Assembly: GCF_002177135.1 (NCBI RefSeq) | Contig: NZ_MWPH01000001.1 | Span: forward strand, 1-64,000 | DNA from: Natronolimnobius baerhuensis | GTDB lineage: Archaea; Halobacteriota; Halobacteria; Halobacteriales; Natrialbaceae | DNA length: 64,000 nucleotides | Direction of reading: 5' to 3' | Shown here: piece after piece, positions 54,193-63,951 of the stretch | Layout: every line of letters begins with the position of its first letter | Position numbering within the stretch: the stretch's first letter is position 1 | Notes under the pieces: generated by a model | Told to the model about the DNA's origin: nothing | The model's input: the letters and a program-made list of their open reading frames with translations, nothing else | Databases searched by the model: none | Translations under genes and position numbers: made by a program

Positions 54193-55680
54193 CTACAACG
54201 CCAGGTCCCGCGAATCGCCGTCTTCAACGCAGGCAGACCGATCCTCGAGTTCTGCACAGGCGTCGCGGAACAGGCCGTCCAGAATCTCGGGTGTCGTCGG
54301 ATGGTACGCGCGCTTCGGGAGGTCGCGGACGTCGAGACCCATCTCGACGGCGACCTGCATCGTCTTGGCCATGACGTCCGCGTGCAAGTGGAGTCCCTGA
54401 TAGCCAAGCACGGCTCCGCTTTCGGCGTTGACGACCAGCGTTGCCCGCCCCTCCGGGTGATTCTTCGTTTTGAAGACGCCGTCAGAGGATGCCTCGCGGG
54501 TGAGGACGATGGCGTCCATCTCGGCTTCAGCGATTGTCGCAGGCGTGTGGCCGATCCGCGCGAACGGATAGACACCTAGCCCCGAGAAGATGACGTGATG
54601 GGGGATGTTCGTGTAGGGCTCACAGTCCTCGCCACGGTGGTGGGCGAGGATGTTCTGTGCCGCCGAAATCCCCTCCTCTTTGGCGACGTGTAAGATTGGT
54701 TCCCGGCCGTTTGCATCACCGGCAACGAAGACGCGGTCGTCACCTGCGGCCTGCATCGTCGAACTGACCCACCCCTCACCGGGCTCGAGGCCTGTCTCCT
54801 CGAGTCCGAGCCCATCGAATGCGGGACGCCGACCGGTGAAACAGTAGAGGTGGTCGGCCTCGAGCGTCCGTTCGGTGGCGTCGCCGTCGCCCTCAGCGTT
54901 GTCGCCACCGGCCTGCTCGAGGGTCAGGCGAACGCCGCCATCGTCGGTCGACTCGATGTGCGTTTCGTCGGCGTTCGTCAGCACGTTGATGCCAAACTGC
55001 TCGCGGTAGAGTTCAAGAATCGTCTCGCCGTAGCCGGCTTCCATCTCGTCGAGCGGGTGGTTGTCGTGTTCGATGACGGTCAGATCGACGCCGCCGACTT
55101 CGCTGAGGTAGGGCGCGAGTTCGAGGCCGATATAGCCAAAGCCCATGACGATCCCCGACTCGGGGAATGTGGTCGCATCCAGTACGTCCGCACTCGAGGA
55201 GACGTCGACCTCATCGATGCCGGGGAGGTCGGGGATGTCGAGTACCGATCCCGTCGCGATGACGACGTAATCTGGTTCGAGGCTTCGGCCGCTTTCCTCG
55301 AGTTCGATCACGCGGTCGTCGACGAATCGGGCCGTGTCGTGGACGAACTCGACGGTCTCGCGCTCGGCCAGTTCGTGGACGTGTTTGCGTCGGTGCTCGG
55401 CAAAGCCAGTGATATGCTCGTTTTTCCGGGCGACGACGGCCTCGGGATCTATTTCGGGAACGCCCTCGAGGCGGTCGTCGTGGCGCGCCTGATACCGGTG
55501 TTGGCCAGCCGAGAGGACGTCCTTACTCGGCATGCAGCCACGGAGAATACACAGTCCACCACCGGGGTCGCCGTCGTCGATTAGCGTCAGTTCAACGCTT
55601 GGATCGCGCTCGAGAAGTTCATCTGCGGCGGCGACGCCAGCGCTTCCGTAAGCCCCGATAATCGCCACGTGGACACTCAT
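54193..55680 (-). CDS. Class I pyridine nucleotide-disulfide oxidoreductase
   Basis: The 495-residue flavoprotein has a FAD-binding start VAIIGAYGSAGVAA and the redox disulfide CILRGC (C-x4-C), within GGGLCILRGCMPSKD. Next come the NAD motif SGIVMGFGYIGLELAPYL, and the FAD motif DRVFVAGDANGREP. The C-terminal dimerisation domain ends with the catalytic His-Glu (RAYHPTTPE). It resembles dihydrolipoyl dehydrogenase and mercuric reductase; a halophilic insertion (AGGDNAEGDGDATERT) lies near 255-270. Substrate unknown. It is not linked to a 2-oxoacid dehydrogenase operon here. Confidence 0.88.
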   Translation of the reverse strand: MSVHVAIIGAYGSAGVAAADELLERDPSVELTLIDDGDPGGGLCILRGCMPSKDVLSAGQHRYQARHDDRLEGVPEIDPEAVVARKNEHITGFAEHRRKHVHELAERETVEFVHDTARFVDDRVIELEESGRSLEPDYVVIATGSVLDIPDLPGIDEVDVSSSADVLDATTFPESGIVMGFGYIGLELAPYLSEVGGVDLTVIEHDNHPLDEMEAGYGETILELYREQFGINVLTNADETHIESTDDGGVRLTLEQAGGDNAEGDGDATERTLEADHLYCFTGRRPAFDGLGLEETGLEPGEGWVSSTMQAAGDDRVFVAGDANGREPILHVAKEEGISAAQNILAHHRGEDCEPYTNIPHHVIFSGLGVYPFARIGHTPATIAEAEMDAIVLTREASSDGVFKTKNHPEGRATLVVNAESGAVLGYQGLHLHADVMAKTMQVAVEMGLDVRDLPKRAYHPTTPEILDGLFRDACAELEDRSACVEDGDSRDLAL

Positions 55681-55731
55681 ACTGCCATGGATGGTCGCGA
55701 CAGCCGTTAGTGTGCGGATCAGCCGGATTCG

Positions 55732-56088
55732 TTATGTGTGTTCGTCGTCAACTTCGCTCGTAAACATCTCACGGAGGTCGGCCAACAGCGTGCCGGCACG
55801 GTCGGTGCCGATGTAGACGACCGTCTCCGTCCGGCTATCGAACTCGAGCCAGCCACGTGCGTTCAGCATCGGCAGATGGGTGTGGACGAGTTCGACTTCG
55901 GCGGTGTTCGTCGCTAACTCCGGAATCGTCTTCGAGAGGTAGGTTGCTAACGCAGACAGCGATTCGACAGTTCGGTCGATTTGCACCTCGAAGTAGTAGA
56001 TTACCGCCCGCCGGAGTCGATTACTCAACACGTCCAATAGCTGGTCAACCTCCGTACCCAGTTCGGTCTGGCACGCATGAGCTGTCAT
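55732..56088 (-). CDS. DUF7344-type winged-helix regulator
   Basis: The 118-residue protein has the pattern VDQLLDVLSNRLRRAVIYYFE, then LATYLSKTIPELATNTAEVELVHTHLPMLNARGWLEFD, typical of haloarchaeal wHTH proteins (DUF7344). The first helix carries the LSNRRRR-like motif. It probably binds DNA. It is 51 bases before the flavoprotein gene, same strand, and may regulate it. Confidence 0.8.
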   Translation of the reverse strand: MTAHACQTELGTEVDQLLDVLSNRLRRAVIYYFEVQIDRTVESLSALATYLSKTIPELATNTAEVELVHTHLPMLNARGWLEFDSRTETVVYIGTDRAGTLLADLREMFTSEVDDEHT

Positions 56089-56187
56089 CGCTTGAATGTT
56101 ATTGCCGATAATATATAATGGTATTTGTTGACTTTCTGCAGGTGCGATAGAAAATATGCATCGTGTTGTCCGGTTCCGACGCCCGGT

Positions 56188-56595
56188 CTACTCGACGGCG
56201 AACGTCTCTTCGTCCAGTCCGACACCGCCGAGGAGACACTCGAGCGTGACGATAGCGAGCGCCAGCGCGGCGACGAGTGCGAAGCCAGCGTAGATCAGGC
56301 TGAGACTGGACGCCTCGGTCAGCAGTTGCACGAAGCCGAACGTACTCGAGCCGAGGGCGAGGATTCCGAGGCCGACGGCAGCCACTCGAGGCCAGCCAAT
56401 CGTGACGACGCCAAGCGGGAGACGCTCGAGACCGGCGGCAGTAAGCAGGGCCAGTCCGCCGATTCCGATCCACGCAACCGGAAGCCACGCTGTTGGGGTC
56501 GTCGGCTCGAGGGCGACGGCAAGCCCGACAGCCATTACTAACGAGAGGAGACCACCACCGAGCAACCGGCGGCGAAAGGCAGCTTTGTCGGTCAT
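56188..56595 (-). CDS. Hypothetical four-helix membrane protein
   Basis: The 135-residue protein starts MTDKAAFRRRLLGGGLLS and has four hydrophobic helices (about 10-30, 35-55, 62-82, 95-118) with short loops. The C-terminus GVGLDEETFAVE is acidic. An upstream in-frame ATG exists but the shorter start begins at the positive-charge-rich segment typical of haloarchaeal membrane proteins. Function unknown. Confidence 0.7.
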   Translation of the reverse strand: MTDKAAFRRRLLGGGLLSLVMAVGLAVALEPTTPTAWLPVAWIGIGGLALLTAAGLERLPLGVVTIGWPRVAAVGLGILALGSSTFGFVQLLTEASSLSLIYAGFALVAALALAIVTLECLLGGVGLDEETFAVE

Positions 56596-56902
56596 GACGT
56601 GGCCTTTCGCGTCAGTTCCGGTAATCGTTGGGATTCGACGTAGTGATCGTGTGTCCGCACATCGTCGTATCAGACAGCGTTCCTCGGTATTCAGCATTGA
56701 CACGCGGTGTCTGTGAGCCACTACCGAGACACAGTTGATGGCGACGTGCCCAGCCAACAGACGAGTCATCCGACTCACCCGGCACCACCCGCGTCTGTCG
56801 TGCAACCGGACGAGAACAGGGGTTGGTCGGCAAGTACGAGATCTGGCTGTGTCGGCAATCGTTCCGAGAGATGGCCCGCGATATTGGCTTTCGAACGGAC
56901 GA
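56596..56902. other. Intergenic region, no gene recognised
   Basis: These 307 bases hold the promoter of the membrane gene on the left and the 3' flank of uvrA on the right. No repeat, RNA gene or convincing ORF was found. Confidence 0.5.
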
Positions 56903-59866
56903 CTAGTCGTCGTCCATCGGTGCCGACACCGGTTCGACGCGTTCACCGCGTGGCCCCTCGAGATCGATCTTCGGCAAGAGATCACGCAGGTAGCGGCCAG
57001 TGTGGGAGTCCTCGAGTCGGGCGACGTCTTCGGGAGTTCCAGTCGCGACCACTTCGCCGCCGTGTTCGCCACCTTCAGGGCCGAGGTCGATAATGTGGTC
57101 GGCGTTTTTCACGAGATCGAGTTCGTGTTCGATGACGACGACGGTGTTGCCGTTGTCAGTCAGTCGGTGGAGCACTTCGATGAGTTTGCGCTCGTCCTCG
57201 TGGTGCAGCCCCGTTGTCGGTTCGTCGAGCAGATACAGCGTCTCACCGGAGTCTTTCTTCCCCAACTCTTCGGCGAGTTTGACCCGCTGGGCCTCCCCGC
57301 CGGAGAGCGTCGTCGAGGGCTGCCCGAGGGTCATGTAGTCGAGACCGACGTCTTTCAGCAGTTTCAGGCGACGGCGGATCTGGGAGTTCGCCTCGAAGAA
57401 GTCGTAGGCCTCGCCGACTTCCATGTCGAGGACGTCCGAGATGGTCTTGTCCTTGTAGGTCACGTCGAGTGTGGCGTCGTTGTACCGGTCGCCGTCACAG
57501 GCCTCACAGGGTACGTAGACGTCCGAGAGGAAGTTCATCTCAATTTTCACTGTGCCCTGCCCACCACACTCCTCACAGCGCCCTTCTTTGACGTTGAACG
57601 AAAATCGACCTTTCTCGTAGCCGCGCTGTTTCGCCAGTTTTGTCTGGGCGAACAGGTCGCGGATGTGGTCGAAGACGCCGGTGTAGGTCGCCGGATTCGA
57701 CCGCGGCGTGCGGCCAATCGGTGACTGGTCGATCAGGCGCACGGTCTCTACCTCCTCGAGGCCCTCGAGGCCGTCGTGATCGCCCGGAATGACGCTCGTG
57801 TTGTCGTTCATCTGGCGCGCGAGGCCCTTGTAGAGCACGTCGTGCATGAGCGTGGATTTCCCGGAGCCGGAGACGCCCGTAATCGCGGTGAAACAGCCGA
57901 GTGGAATGTCCACGTCGAGGTCTGCGAGATTGTGCTGACGGGCACCACGGATCGTCAGCGCCCCATCAGCGTCGCGTCGCTCGTCTGGCACGGGAATCTG
58001 TCTGCGACCGGAGAGGTAGTCGCCGGTCACCGACTCCTCACAAGCTTTGACCTCGTCGACGGAGCCGTTGACGACGACCTCGCCGCCGCGCTTTCCGGGG
58101 CCGGGGCCCATGTCGATGACGTTGTCCGCACGGCGCATCGTCTCCTCGTCGTGCTCGACGACGATCAGGGTATTTCCGAGATCTCGAAGTTCCTCGAGCG
58201 TATCGAGCAGGCGGTCGTTGTCCCGCTGGTGCAGGCCAATCGAGGGCTCATCGAGCACGTAGAGCACGCCCACGAGTCCGGCACCGATCTGGGTCGCGAG
58301 CCGAATGCGCTGACTCTCCCCACCGGAGAGCGTGGCGGCCTCGCGGTCGAGGGTTAGATACTCGAGGCCGACTTCGTCCATGAACCCAAGCCGCGCGCGG
58401 ATCTCTTTGAGAATCTCTTCGGCGATGACCTTCTCGCGCTCGGTGAGGTCTGCCTCGAGCGACTCGAAGTGTGCGAGGGCGTCGCCGATGCTCAGTGCGT
58501 TGATTTCGGTGATCGCGGTCTCGTCGACGAGGACGGCTCGACTGGCTGCTTTCAGGCGAGTTCCGTCACAAGACGGGCACTCCGTCGCCGACATGTAGTC
58601 CTCGATGTGCTCGCGGGTCGAATCTGAATCCGTCTCGATATACCGGCGCTCGAGATTCGGGATGACGCCCTCGAAGCGCTTTTGCTTGCGCCGGGTGCCG
58701 TTTTTCGTGCTGCGCTTGAACAGGACTTCGCCGTCGGTTCCGTAGAGAAACGCCTGCTGGATGTCGTCCTCGAGTTCCTCGAACGGCGTCGACAGCGAGA
58801 TGTCGAAGTGGGCGGCGACGGCGTCGAGTCGGGTGCGGTAGTAGGATCGGTTGTAGCTCCAGGGTTCGAAGACGTTCTTCAGCGACTTGGATTCGTCTTG
58901 GACGACGAGTGACTCGTCGATCTCTTTCGTTTCGCCGAGTCCTTCACACTCGGGACAGGCTCCGTGGGGCGAGTTAAACGAAAACGAGCGCGTCTCGATT
59001 TCGGGCACGTCGATCCCGCAGTGCGTACAGGCCAGATCCTTCGAGAACTCGACGACAAACCGGTCGTCCTCGTCGACTTCGTCACCGAGTGCGCCCGTCC
59101 GGCGGGCCGCATCGCCCAGATCGCTCGCGACTTCCTCGGGTGCGTCCGGGAGGATGACCTTTAGCACGCCTTCGGCCTCCTCGAGTGCGGTTTCGACGCT
59201 GTCGATAATTCGTGGCCGATCCTCGGCGGAGACTTTTACGCGGTCGACGATCACGTCGACGGTGTGATCGAAGTTCTCGTCAAGATCCGGGTCGTCAAGT
59301 GTGAGGTCGTACTCCTCGCCGTCGATTTCGACGCGGGAGTATCCCTCTGATACTAGTTCTTCGAACAGGTCCTCGAAGGCTCCTTTCTGGTCGCGGACGA
59401 CCGGCGCGGCGAGTTTGACCCGCGTTCCGTCGGGCAACTCGAGGATGCGCTCGACCATGTTCTGGGCGCTTTGCTCGCCGACTTCGCGGCCACACTCTGG
59501 ACAGTGGGGGGTGCCGACACGGGCGTAGAGAAGACGGAGATAGTCGTGCAATTCCGTGACGGTCCCGACCGTCGAGCGCGGGTTGTTCGCGGCGTTTTTC
59601 TGGTCAATCGAAATCGCGGGTGAGAGCCCCTCGACGGTTTCGACCTGCGGTTTGTCCATCTGGCCGAGGAAGTTCCGGGCGTACGCTGAGAGACTCTCGA
59701 TGTACCGGCGCTGGCCTTCCGCGTAGATTGTCTCGAAGGCGAGCGACGATTTGCCCGACCCCGAGAGACCGGTAACGACGGTAAACGCCTCGCGGGGAAT
59801 CGTCACGTCGATGTCCTCGAGATTGTGCTCTTCGGCCCCGCGTACCTCGATGTTGTCCATGCTCAT
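56903..59866 (-). CDS. uvrA: UvrABC excinuclease subunit A
   Basis: The 987-residue DNA damage sensor is an ABC ATPase with two nucleotide-binding halves. Walker A motifs are [14 protein letters not shown] and [14 protein letters not shown]. Signature motifs are [16 protein letters not shown] and [16 protein letters not shown]. Zinc knuckles are CSDGT-like (CPSCDGTR) and CEECGGQGT. It is full length. The start [10 protein letters not shown] (59866) or MDNIEVRG (59860). UvrA in haloarchaea is of bacterial type. Confidence 0.97.
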   Translation of the reverse strand: MSMDNIEVRGAEEHNLEDIDVTIPREAFTVVTGLSGSGKSSLAFETIYAEGQRRYIESLSAYARNFLGQMDKPQVETVEGLSPAISIDQKNAANNPRSTVGTVTELHDYLRLLYARVGTPHCPECGREVGEQSAQNMVERILELPDGTRVKLAAPVVRDQKGAFEDLFEELVSEGYSRVEIDGEEYDLTLDDPDLDENFDHTVDVIVDRVKVSAEDRPRIIDSVETALEEAEGVLKVILPDAPEEVASDLGDAARRTGALGDEVDEDDRFVVEFSKDLACTHCGIDVPEIETRSFSFNSPHGACPECEGLGETKEIDESLVVQDESKSLKNVFEPWSYNRSYYRTRLDAVAAHFDISLSTPFEELEDDIQQAFLYGTDGEVLFKRSTKNGTRRKQKRFEGVIPNLERRYIETDSDSTREHIEDYMSATECPSCDGTRLKAASRAVLVDETAITEINALSIGDALAHFESLEADLTEREKVIAEEILKEIRARLGFMDEVGLEYLTLDREAATLSGGESQRIRLATQIGAGLVGVLYVLDEPSIGLHQRDNDRLLDTLEELRDLGNTLIVVEHDEETMRRADNVIDMGPGPGKRGGEVVVNGSVDEVKACEESVTGDYLSGRRQIPVPDERRDADGALTIRGARQHNLADLDVDIPLGCFTAITGVSGSGKSTLMHDVLYKGLARQMNDNTSVIPGDHDGLEGLEEVETVRLIDQSPIGRTPRSNPATYTGVFDHIRDLFAQTKLAKQRGYEKGRFSFNVKEGRCEECGGQGTVKIEMNFLSDVYVPCEACDGDRYNDATLDVTYKDKTISDVLDMEVGEAYDFFEANSQIRRRLKLLKDVGLDYMTLGQPSTTLSGGEAQRVKLAEELGKKDSGETLYLLDEPTTGLHHEDERKLIEVLHRLTDNGNTVVVIEHELDLVKNADHIIDLGPEGGEHGGEVVATGTPEDVARLEDSHTGRYLRDLLPKIDLEGPRGERVEPVSAPMDDD

Positions 59867-59918
59867 GTCTTGGATCCAGTGTGTCGTGGTGACAGCTCGA
59901 TTACGAAATGCGATACGC

Positions 59919-59937
59919 GATACATTGTAGCTGTATC
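59919..59937. promoter_or_regulatory. Inverted repeat upstream of uvrA
   Basis: GATACA (59919-59924) and TGTATC (59932-59937) are an inverted repeat around a seven-base spacer, about 55 bases before the uvrA start. It may be an operator for damage regulation or for the divergent gene at 60056. Confidence 0.45.
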
Positions 59938-60055
59938 AGTGGCCCGAGCAACTTAACGAGTCTGAAACCCGAACTCTGTGATATATGTTACCAATCCTCC
60001 CAACTGTGACTGCTGTGACCAAAGTGACTTCGCACGGGACCACAAACAGGGGGTC

Positions 60056-60646
60056 ATGCGCGACGACACCGGGCCTACCCTGTCGGTCGGCGAGTTCGTC
60101 GAATACTGTCAGACACAGGCGGGGCTTCTCTCGGGACACGTCGAGACAATGGCCGAGGAAGCCGACGAACTGCTAGACGAGATCGACACGATGGTCGCCG
60201 ACATCCGCTCGAAACTCGAGGGGCACCCAAACACCCAGGGGACGACAGGCCCATCGTCGACGACCGAACCGGGCGGCGAGGACGTCGACATCAGCGAAGC
60301 CGAGGAACTGGCGACGACACTCGAGCAGAAACAGGCGATTGTCGAGGCCAAACAGGCTCGCATGCAGGCGTTTCAGAAACTCGCGGCGAACTACACCGAA
60401 CTCGCGGCGGACCTCCAGTCCACAGTTGATGACCCACAGGAGGCCGTCCACCGCATCGTCGAGTTCGAAGTCGATGCCGACGCGCCGGTGTACTTCGACG
60501 AGCGCGAGACGCTCGCCGAAGCCGCCGCTGCAGCGAGCGAGGACGACGAGACAGCCGTTGATACTGCACTCGAGGACGAAACAGTTGCAGACGCAGCCGA
60601 CATAGCGTCCAGCGACGACGCTTCTGGCACAGACCGCGACGAATAA
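60056..60646 (+). CDS. Acidic coiled-coil protein
   Basis: The 196-residue protein starts MRDDTGPTLSVGEFVEYCQTQ. It has long helices (AEEADELLDEIDTMVADIRSKL and ELATTLEQKQAIVEAKQARMQAFQKLAANYTELAADLQ) predicted as coiled coils, then an acidic C-terminal tail. It is divergent from uvrA, but no link to repair is evident. Function unknown. Confidence 0.75.
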   Translation: MRDDTGPTLSVGEFVEYCQTQAGLLSGHVETMAEEADELLDEIDTMVADIRSKLEGHPNTQGTTGPSSTTEPGGEDVDISEAEELATTLEQKQAIVEAKQARMQAFQKLAANYTELAADLQSTVDDPQEAVHRIVEFEVDADAPVYFDERETLAEAAAAASEDDETAVDTALEDETVADAADIASSDDASGTDRDE

Positions 60647-60710
60647 CGACACGCCGCCGCTGCGAGACGGCTCGAGTGAGATTTTTGTCCATGCCCCAGC
60701 TAGTGGCTGT

Positions 60711-60875
60711 ATGTCCCAGACAACCCACAGGTGCACCTGTGGCGCAACCCTCCAGTTTCGCCAGGACCTCCTCGAGGAGCGGACCGGTACGTATCCGACC
60801 TGGAAGTGCAAAGACTGCCTGACGCCGGTTCCCGGCCGGATCGGTGAACAACTTCGCCATCAACACCCATCCTGA
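60711..60875 (+). CDS. Small zinc-binding protein
   Basis: The 54-residue protein begins MSQTTHRCTCGATLQFRQDLL and has CTC and CKDC knuckles (CTC at 8-10, CKDC at 33-36) around an aromatic middle (TYPTWK). It ends with IGEQLRHQHPS. It follows the coiled-coil gene by 64 bases on the same strand. Function unknown. Confidence 0.7.
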   Translation: MSQTTHRCTCGATLQFRQDLLEERTGTYPTWKCKDCLTPVPGRIGEQLRHQHPS

Positions 60876-60914
60876 GACACGTTGCTGTTGACTCGCTTGG
60901 CAGTGTAGCCGCTG

Positions 60915-62033
60915 TTACAGCGACAGCGCCTCGAGCAGTTGGTCGACGTCCGTGCGGGTGTTGACGGCATGAATCGATGCTCGAATCGCGTCGGGGTCGG
61001 GAAGCGAGCGGACGACGATATCCTGTTCGGCGAGTCGCTCGACCGTCGCTTCCGGCTCTGAAACGGCAATCGGTACGAGTCCGGATTCGGGTTCTACTGG
61101 ACCCACCAGTCGCTCGTCGGGTATCCCTGCTGCGAGCCGGTCCGTCAGCCGGTCGATACGGTCCTGCACTGTTTCGAGGTCGACCTCAGTGAGCTGACCG
61201 ATCCCAGCGCTCAGCCCAGCGTAGGGAACGGGACTCGAGGTACTGACTTCGAAGCGGCGTGCGCCCGGGTGGTAGCGGTAGTCCGCCCCGTGCTCGTCGG
61301 GGTTCTCGACGCTTCGGTAGCCAATCGCGGGCGGCTCGAGCCTCGAGGCAACGTCGTCTCGCACATAGAGAAAGCCGGAGCCAAAGGGTGCAAGCAGCCA
61401 CTTGTGACCCGCGCCGACGACGAAATCGGCGTCCCATCGCTGGACGTCGACTGGTCCCTGGCCGACTGACTGGACGGCGTCGACGAGCACCAGCGCGTCG
61501 TTGTCGTGGGCGATCTCGACGATCTCTGCAACTGGGAGTCGCGTGCCGTGTGTCCAGGTGAGTGAACTCACGCAAAACAACGTCGCCTCGCTCGCGAGTT
61601 CGGTGACGTCCTCAAGGTCGACTCGTCCGTCCGTGGTCTCGAGCACCCGAATGTCGATTCCTCGCGTCCGCTCGAGGCGTTTCCATGGAAGGACACCCGC
61701 GGAGTGCTCGAGGTCCGTTCGGACAACGACATCGTCTTCGGCCCACTCGAGTGCGCCAGCGATGCGGTTGATGCCGTCGGTCGTGCTCTCGGTGAGTGCG
61801 ATTTCGTTGGGTGTTGCGTTGAGCAGATCGGCGACGGCGGCTCGTGTCTCATCGTAGACGTCGAACGCGGCGGAATACTGCCCGCTTCCACTGGGGGCGT
61901 CGTACTCGTGGGCGGTGAGCGTTCGCTCAGCTGCCTCGACAACGGACCGGGGACTCGGGCCGCTTGCACCCCAGTTGCAGTAGATGGTCGACTCGAGAGC
62001 GGGAATCGTCTCACGAAGCGTGGTCGCGTCCAT
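60915..62033 (-). CDS. Class V aminotransferase-like PLP enzyme
   Basis: The 372-residue protein starts MDATTLRETIPALESTIYC. The PLP-binding lysine lies in VVGAGHKWLLAPFGSGF, the LVDAVQSVGQGPVDV loop precedes it, and NWGASGPSPRSVVEAAERTL is the family N-terminus. It resembles cysteine desulfurases and isopenicillin N epimerases of the class V fold. Specificity is unclear; no cysteine-loop typical of sulfur transfer was found. The start ATG at 62033. Confidence 0.88.
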   Translation of the reverse strand: MDATTLRETIPALESTIYCNWGASGPSPRSVVEAAERTLTAHEYDAPSGSGQYSAAFDVYDETRAAVADLLNATPNEIALTESTTDGINRIAGALEWAEDDVVVRTDLEHSAGVLPWKRLERTRGIDIRVLETTDGRVDLEDVTELASEATLFCVSSLTWTHGTRLPVAEIVEIAHDNDALVLVDAVQSVGQGPVDVQRWDADFVVGAGHKWLLAPFGSGFLYVRDDVASRLEPPAIGYRSVENPDEHGADYRYHPGARRFEVSTSSPVPYAGLSAGIGQLTEVDLETVQDRIDRLTDRLAAGIPDERLVGPVEPESGLVPIAVSEPEATVERLAEQDIVVRSLPDPDAIRASIHAVNTRTDVDQLLEALSL

Positions 62034-62432
62034 TGGGTTTCGTTCGGGTTCTGTCGTGTTCGTTCTGACGCCTGCCGGTGGCCGTCGCGCCAGACCCGCT
62101 GGCTTGAGGCGACAACCGGGGCGCTGTCTGCTGTTCTGTGTGATCGAATTGGGTGTTTGTCGGGTCCTGAAAGTGGGAATGGAGCCATAGAGCGTGTGAC
62201 AGGGTGCCTGGCTCCGGGCAGGTAGTCCACATCGAGCGGTAAAACTGTATTGCCCACCACCATCGCACAGACTGGCCGTTCTCGTCCGTCGCCTCCTCGA
62301 TACTCGAGTCCCGGCTGCCTTGCACTGAACTCGGCCGCCTTGCATTGAAACGGACGCCATTGATGCGGTTCCACAGACTGGAATCGCGCGGGCGTCCTCG
62401 ATTAATACGGTTGTGTGACCCCCGTTTTGACT
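62034..62432. other. Intergenic region with a short tandem repeat
   Basis: No gene is recognised in these 399 bases. Two near-identical 18-bp units (CGGCTGCCTTGCACTGAA at 62312-62329 and CGGCCGCCTTGCATTGAA at 62332-62349) lie in tandem. The end probably holds the promoter of the small gene at 62433 (AATACGG, 62404-62410). Confidence 0.5.
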
Positions 62433-62582
62433 ATGACACAGACACTCGAGATCGACGATGAACTGGCGGATCGACTCGACAGCCACTGCGAGCCGGATCA
62501 ATCCCGCGTCGAATTCGTCGCGGAACTGGTCGCGATGTACGAAACGGATGGGACATTCCTGCAGGAAGGCTACTCGGAATAG
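62433..62582 (+). CDS. DUF7557-like small protein
   Basis: The 49-residue protein starts MTQTLEIDDELADRLDSHC and ends TFLQEGYSE. The N-terminal strand-helix pattern (TLEIDDELADRLDSH) resembles the ribbon-helix-helix fold of antitoxins, and this family occurs widely in haloarchaea (DUF7557 from memory). A toxin partner is not adjacent; the next gene, nrfD, is convergent, four bases away. A role as a DNA-binding regulator is possible. Confidence 0.8.
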   Translation: MTQTLEIDDELADRLDSHCEPDQSRVEFVAELVAMYETDGTFLQEGYSE

Positions 62583-62586
62583 CGTT

Positions 62587-63951
62587 TCACTCCGCCCGAC
62601 CGCTATCCGTTTCGGGTGTGTGTGATCGGTTTTCGTGTCCGTGGTCAGCCCGCAAGTGCTCAATTGCGTGGAGTTCGACGACCGGAACGATTTTTGCAGC
62701 CGTCAGGAAGAACAGCGTCACCATCCCAATCGTGCCGATGATCGAGGAAATCTCGATCAGGCTTGGCACGTATATCCCCGGCGTCGCGTAGTAAATCTCG
62801 AAGGAGGGGTGGAGAAAGCCCTCGACCACGAACAACACCTTCTCGAGCAGCGTTGCGGTAAGGACGGCCAGTCCACAGATGATCGCTCGAGCCTTCGTAA
62901 ACAGCGCCGGCCGAACCGTCGTCGCGAAGATAAAGGCGAGAACGGCTGCGACCAGCCCCATCGAGAGGAGATAGATCGGATGCTCGAGGGTGGCGACCCA
63001 GGCGACATCGAGGTCGACGGGTGGGAAGAACGAGCCGGTCGTGATCTGCTGGAGTTGGAGCCAGAGAAAGAGCAGACAGAAAAAGCCAAGCCAGAGCAAG
63101 AGCCCGCGGAAGACGTCGTCAGTGATGATGTGATCCCAGTCGTAGGCACGCCGGAACAGTGCGGAGAGGATAATGACGCCGCTGATTGCCGAGGTCAGCG
63201 CAATCGTCAGGAACTGCGGTCCTTGCACCCCGCCGAACCAGCGCGGATATGTCGGTAGGACGGCAAAGAGCCACGGAATCACGCCGCCGTGAAGCAGGAG
63301 TGGTGCCATGATAATGATCGCCAGTGCGAGCCACCAGACCATGCGCTGGACGACCTCGTCTTCGTCCTCGGAGTAGCCAATCGTCAACATGTTGTAGATC
63401 GGGCCAAAGTGATCCGGCAGATCGCCACGAAGGCGTGTAATGTCATATCGCAGTGTCAGTGCCAGATAGGTTGCCGTCAACACGAAATACGCCGTAATGA
63501 CCGTCACGTCCCACACCAGCGGCGAGTTGTTCACCGTGATGTGATAGTGGCCAATGACGCTCGTCACCATCCGATCCGGCCGTCCCATGTGGACGATAAT
63601 GTAAAAGCCCGCGGCCGAAAGCCCAGCGAGCGTTAGCATCTCCGCCAATCGAGCGACTGGCATGTACCGATCCATCCCCAGCAGTCGAACCGCTGCCGAG
63701 AGAATGATCCCGCCGTGTGCGATCCCAACCCACCAGATGAACGCCCCGATGTAGACGCCCCAGGTAACCCCACCGCCGGAGCCCCAATCGGAGAGTCCGG
63801 TGACGACCATCCCCTCGTACAACTGGTACATCCAACCGACGAGGAAGAGCGCAAACGCCAGCCCCGCAATCGCCACGAGGATGTAGTACGTTGTCGAGGT
63901 CTCCTGAATTGGCCGCAGTATATCCGCCTTACTCGGCGTTTTCGTACTCAT
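62587..63951 (-). CDS. nrfD: NrfD/PsrC-type membrane subunit of a respiratory oxidoreductase
   Basis: The 454-residue protein starts MSTKTPSKADILRPIQET and has about ten transmembrane helices. Segments such as FIWWVGIAHGGIILSAAVRLLG, VHMGRPDRMVTSV and TVNNSPLVWDVTVITAYFVL match NrfD/PsrC-type quinone-binding subunits of the DMSO-reductase or alternative complex III families. It would exchange electrons with quinone for a peripheral Fe-S/molybdopterin partner, which probably lies beyond the window edge, upstream on the minus strand. A palindrome GTGAGAG-A-CTCTCAC (63952-63966) abuts the start. Confidence 0.9.
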   Translation of the reverse strand: MSTKTPSKADILRPIQETSTTYYILVAIAGLAFALFLVGWMYQLYEGMVVTGLSDWGSGGGVTWGVYIGAFIWWVGIAHGGIILSAAVRLLGMDRYMPVARLAEMLTLAGLSAAGFYIIVHMGRPDRMVTSVIGHYHITVNNSPLVWDVTVITAYFVLTATYLALTLRYDITRLRGDLPDHFGPIYNMLTIGYSEDEDEVVQRMVWWLALAIIIMAPLLLHGGVIPWLFAVLPTYPRWFGGVQGPQFLTIALTSAISGVIILSALFRRAYDWDHIITDDVFRGLLLWLGFFCLLFLWLQLQQITTGSFFPPVDLDVAWVATLEHPIYLLSMGLVAAVLAFIFATTVRPALFTKARAIICGLAVLTATLLEKVLFVVEGFLHPSFEIYYATPGIYVPSLIEISSIIGTIGMVTLFFLTAAKIVPVVELHAIEHLRADHGHENRSHTPETDSGRAE

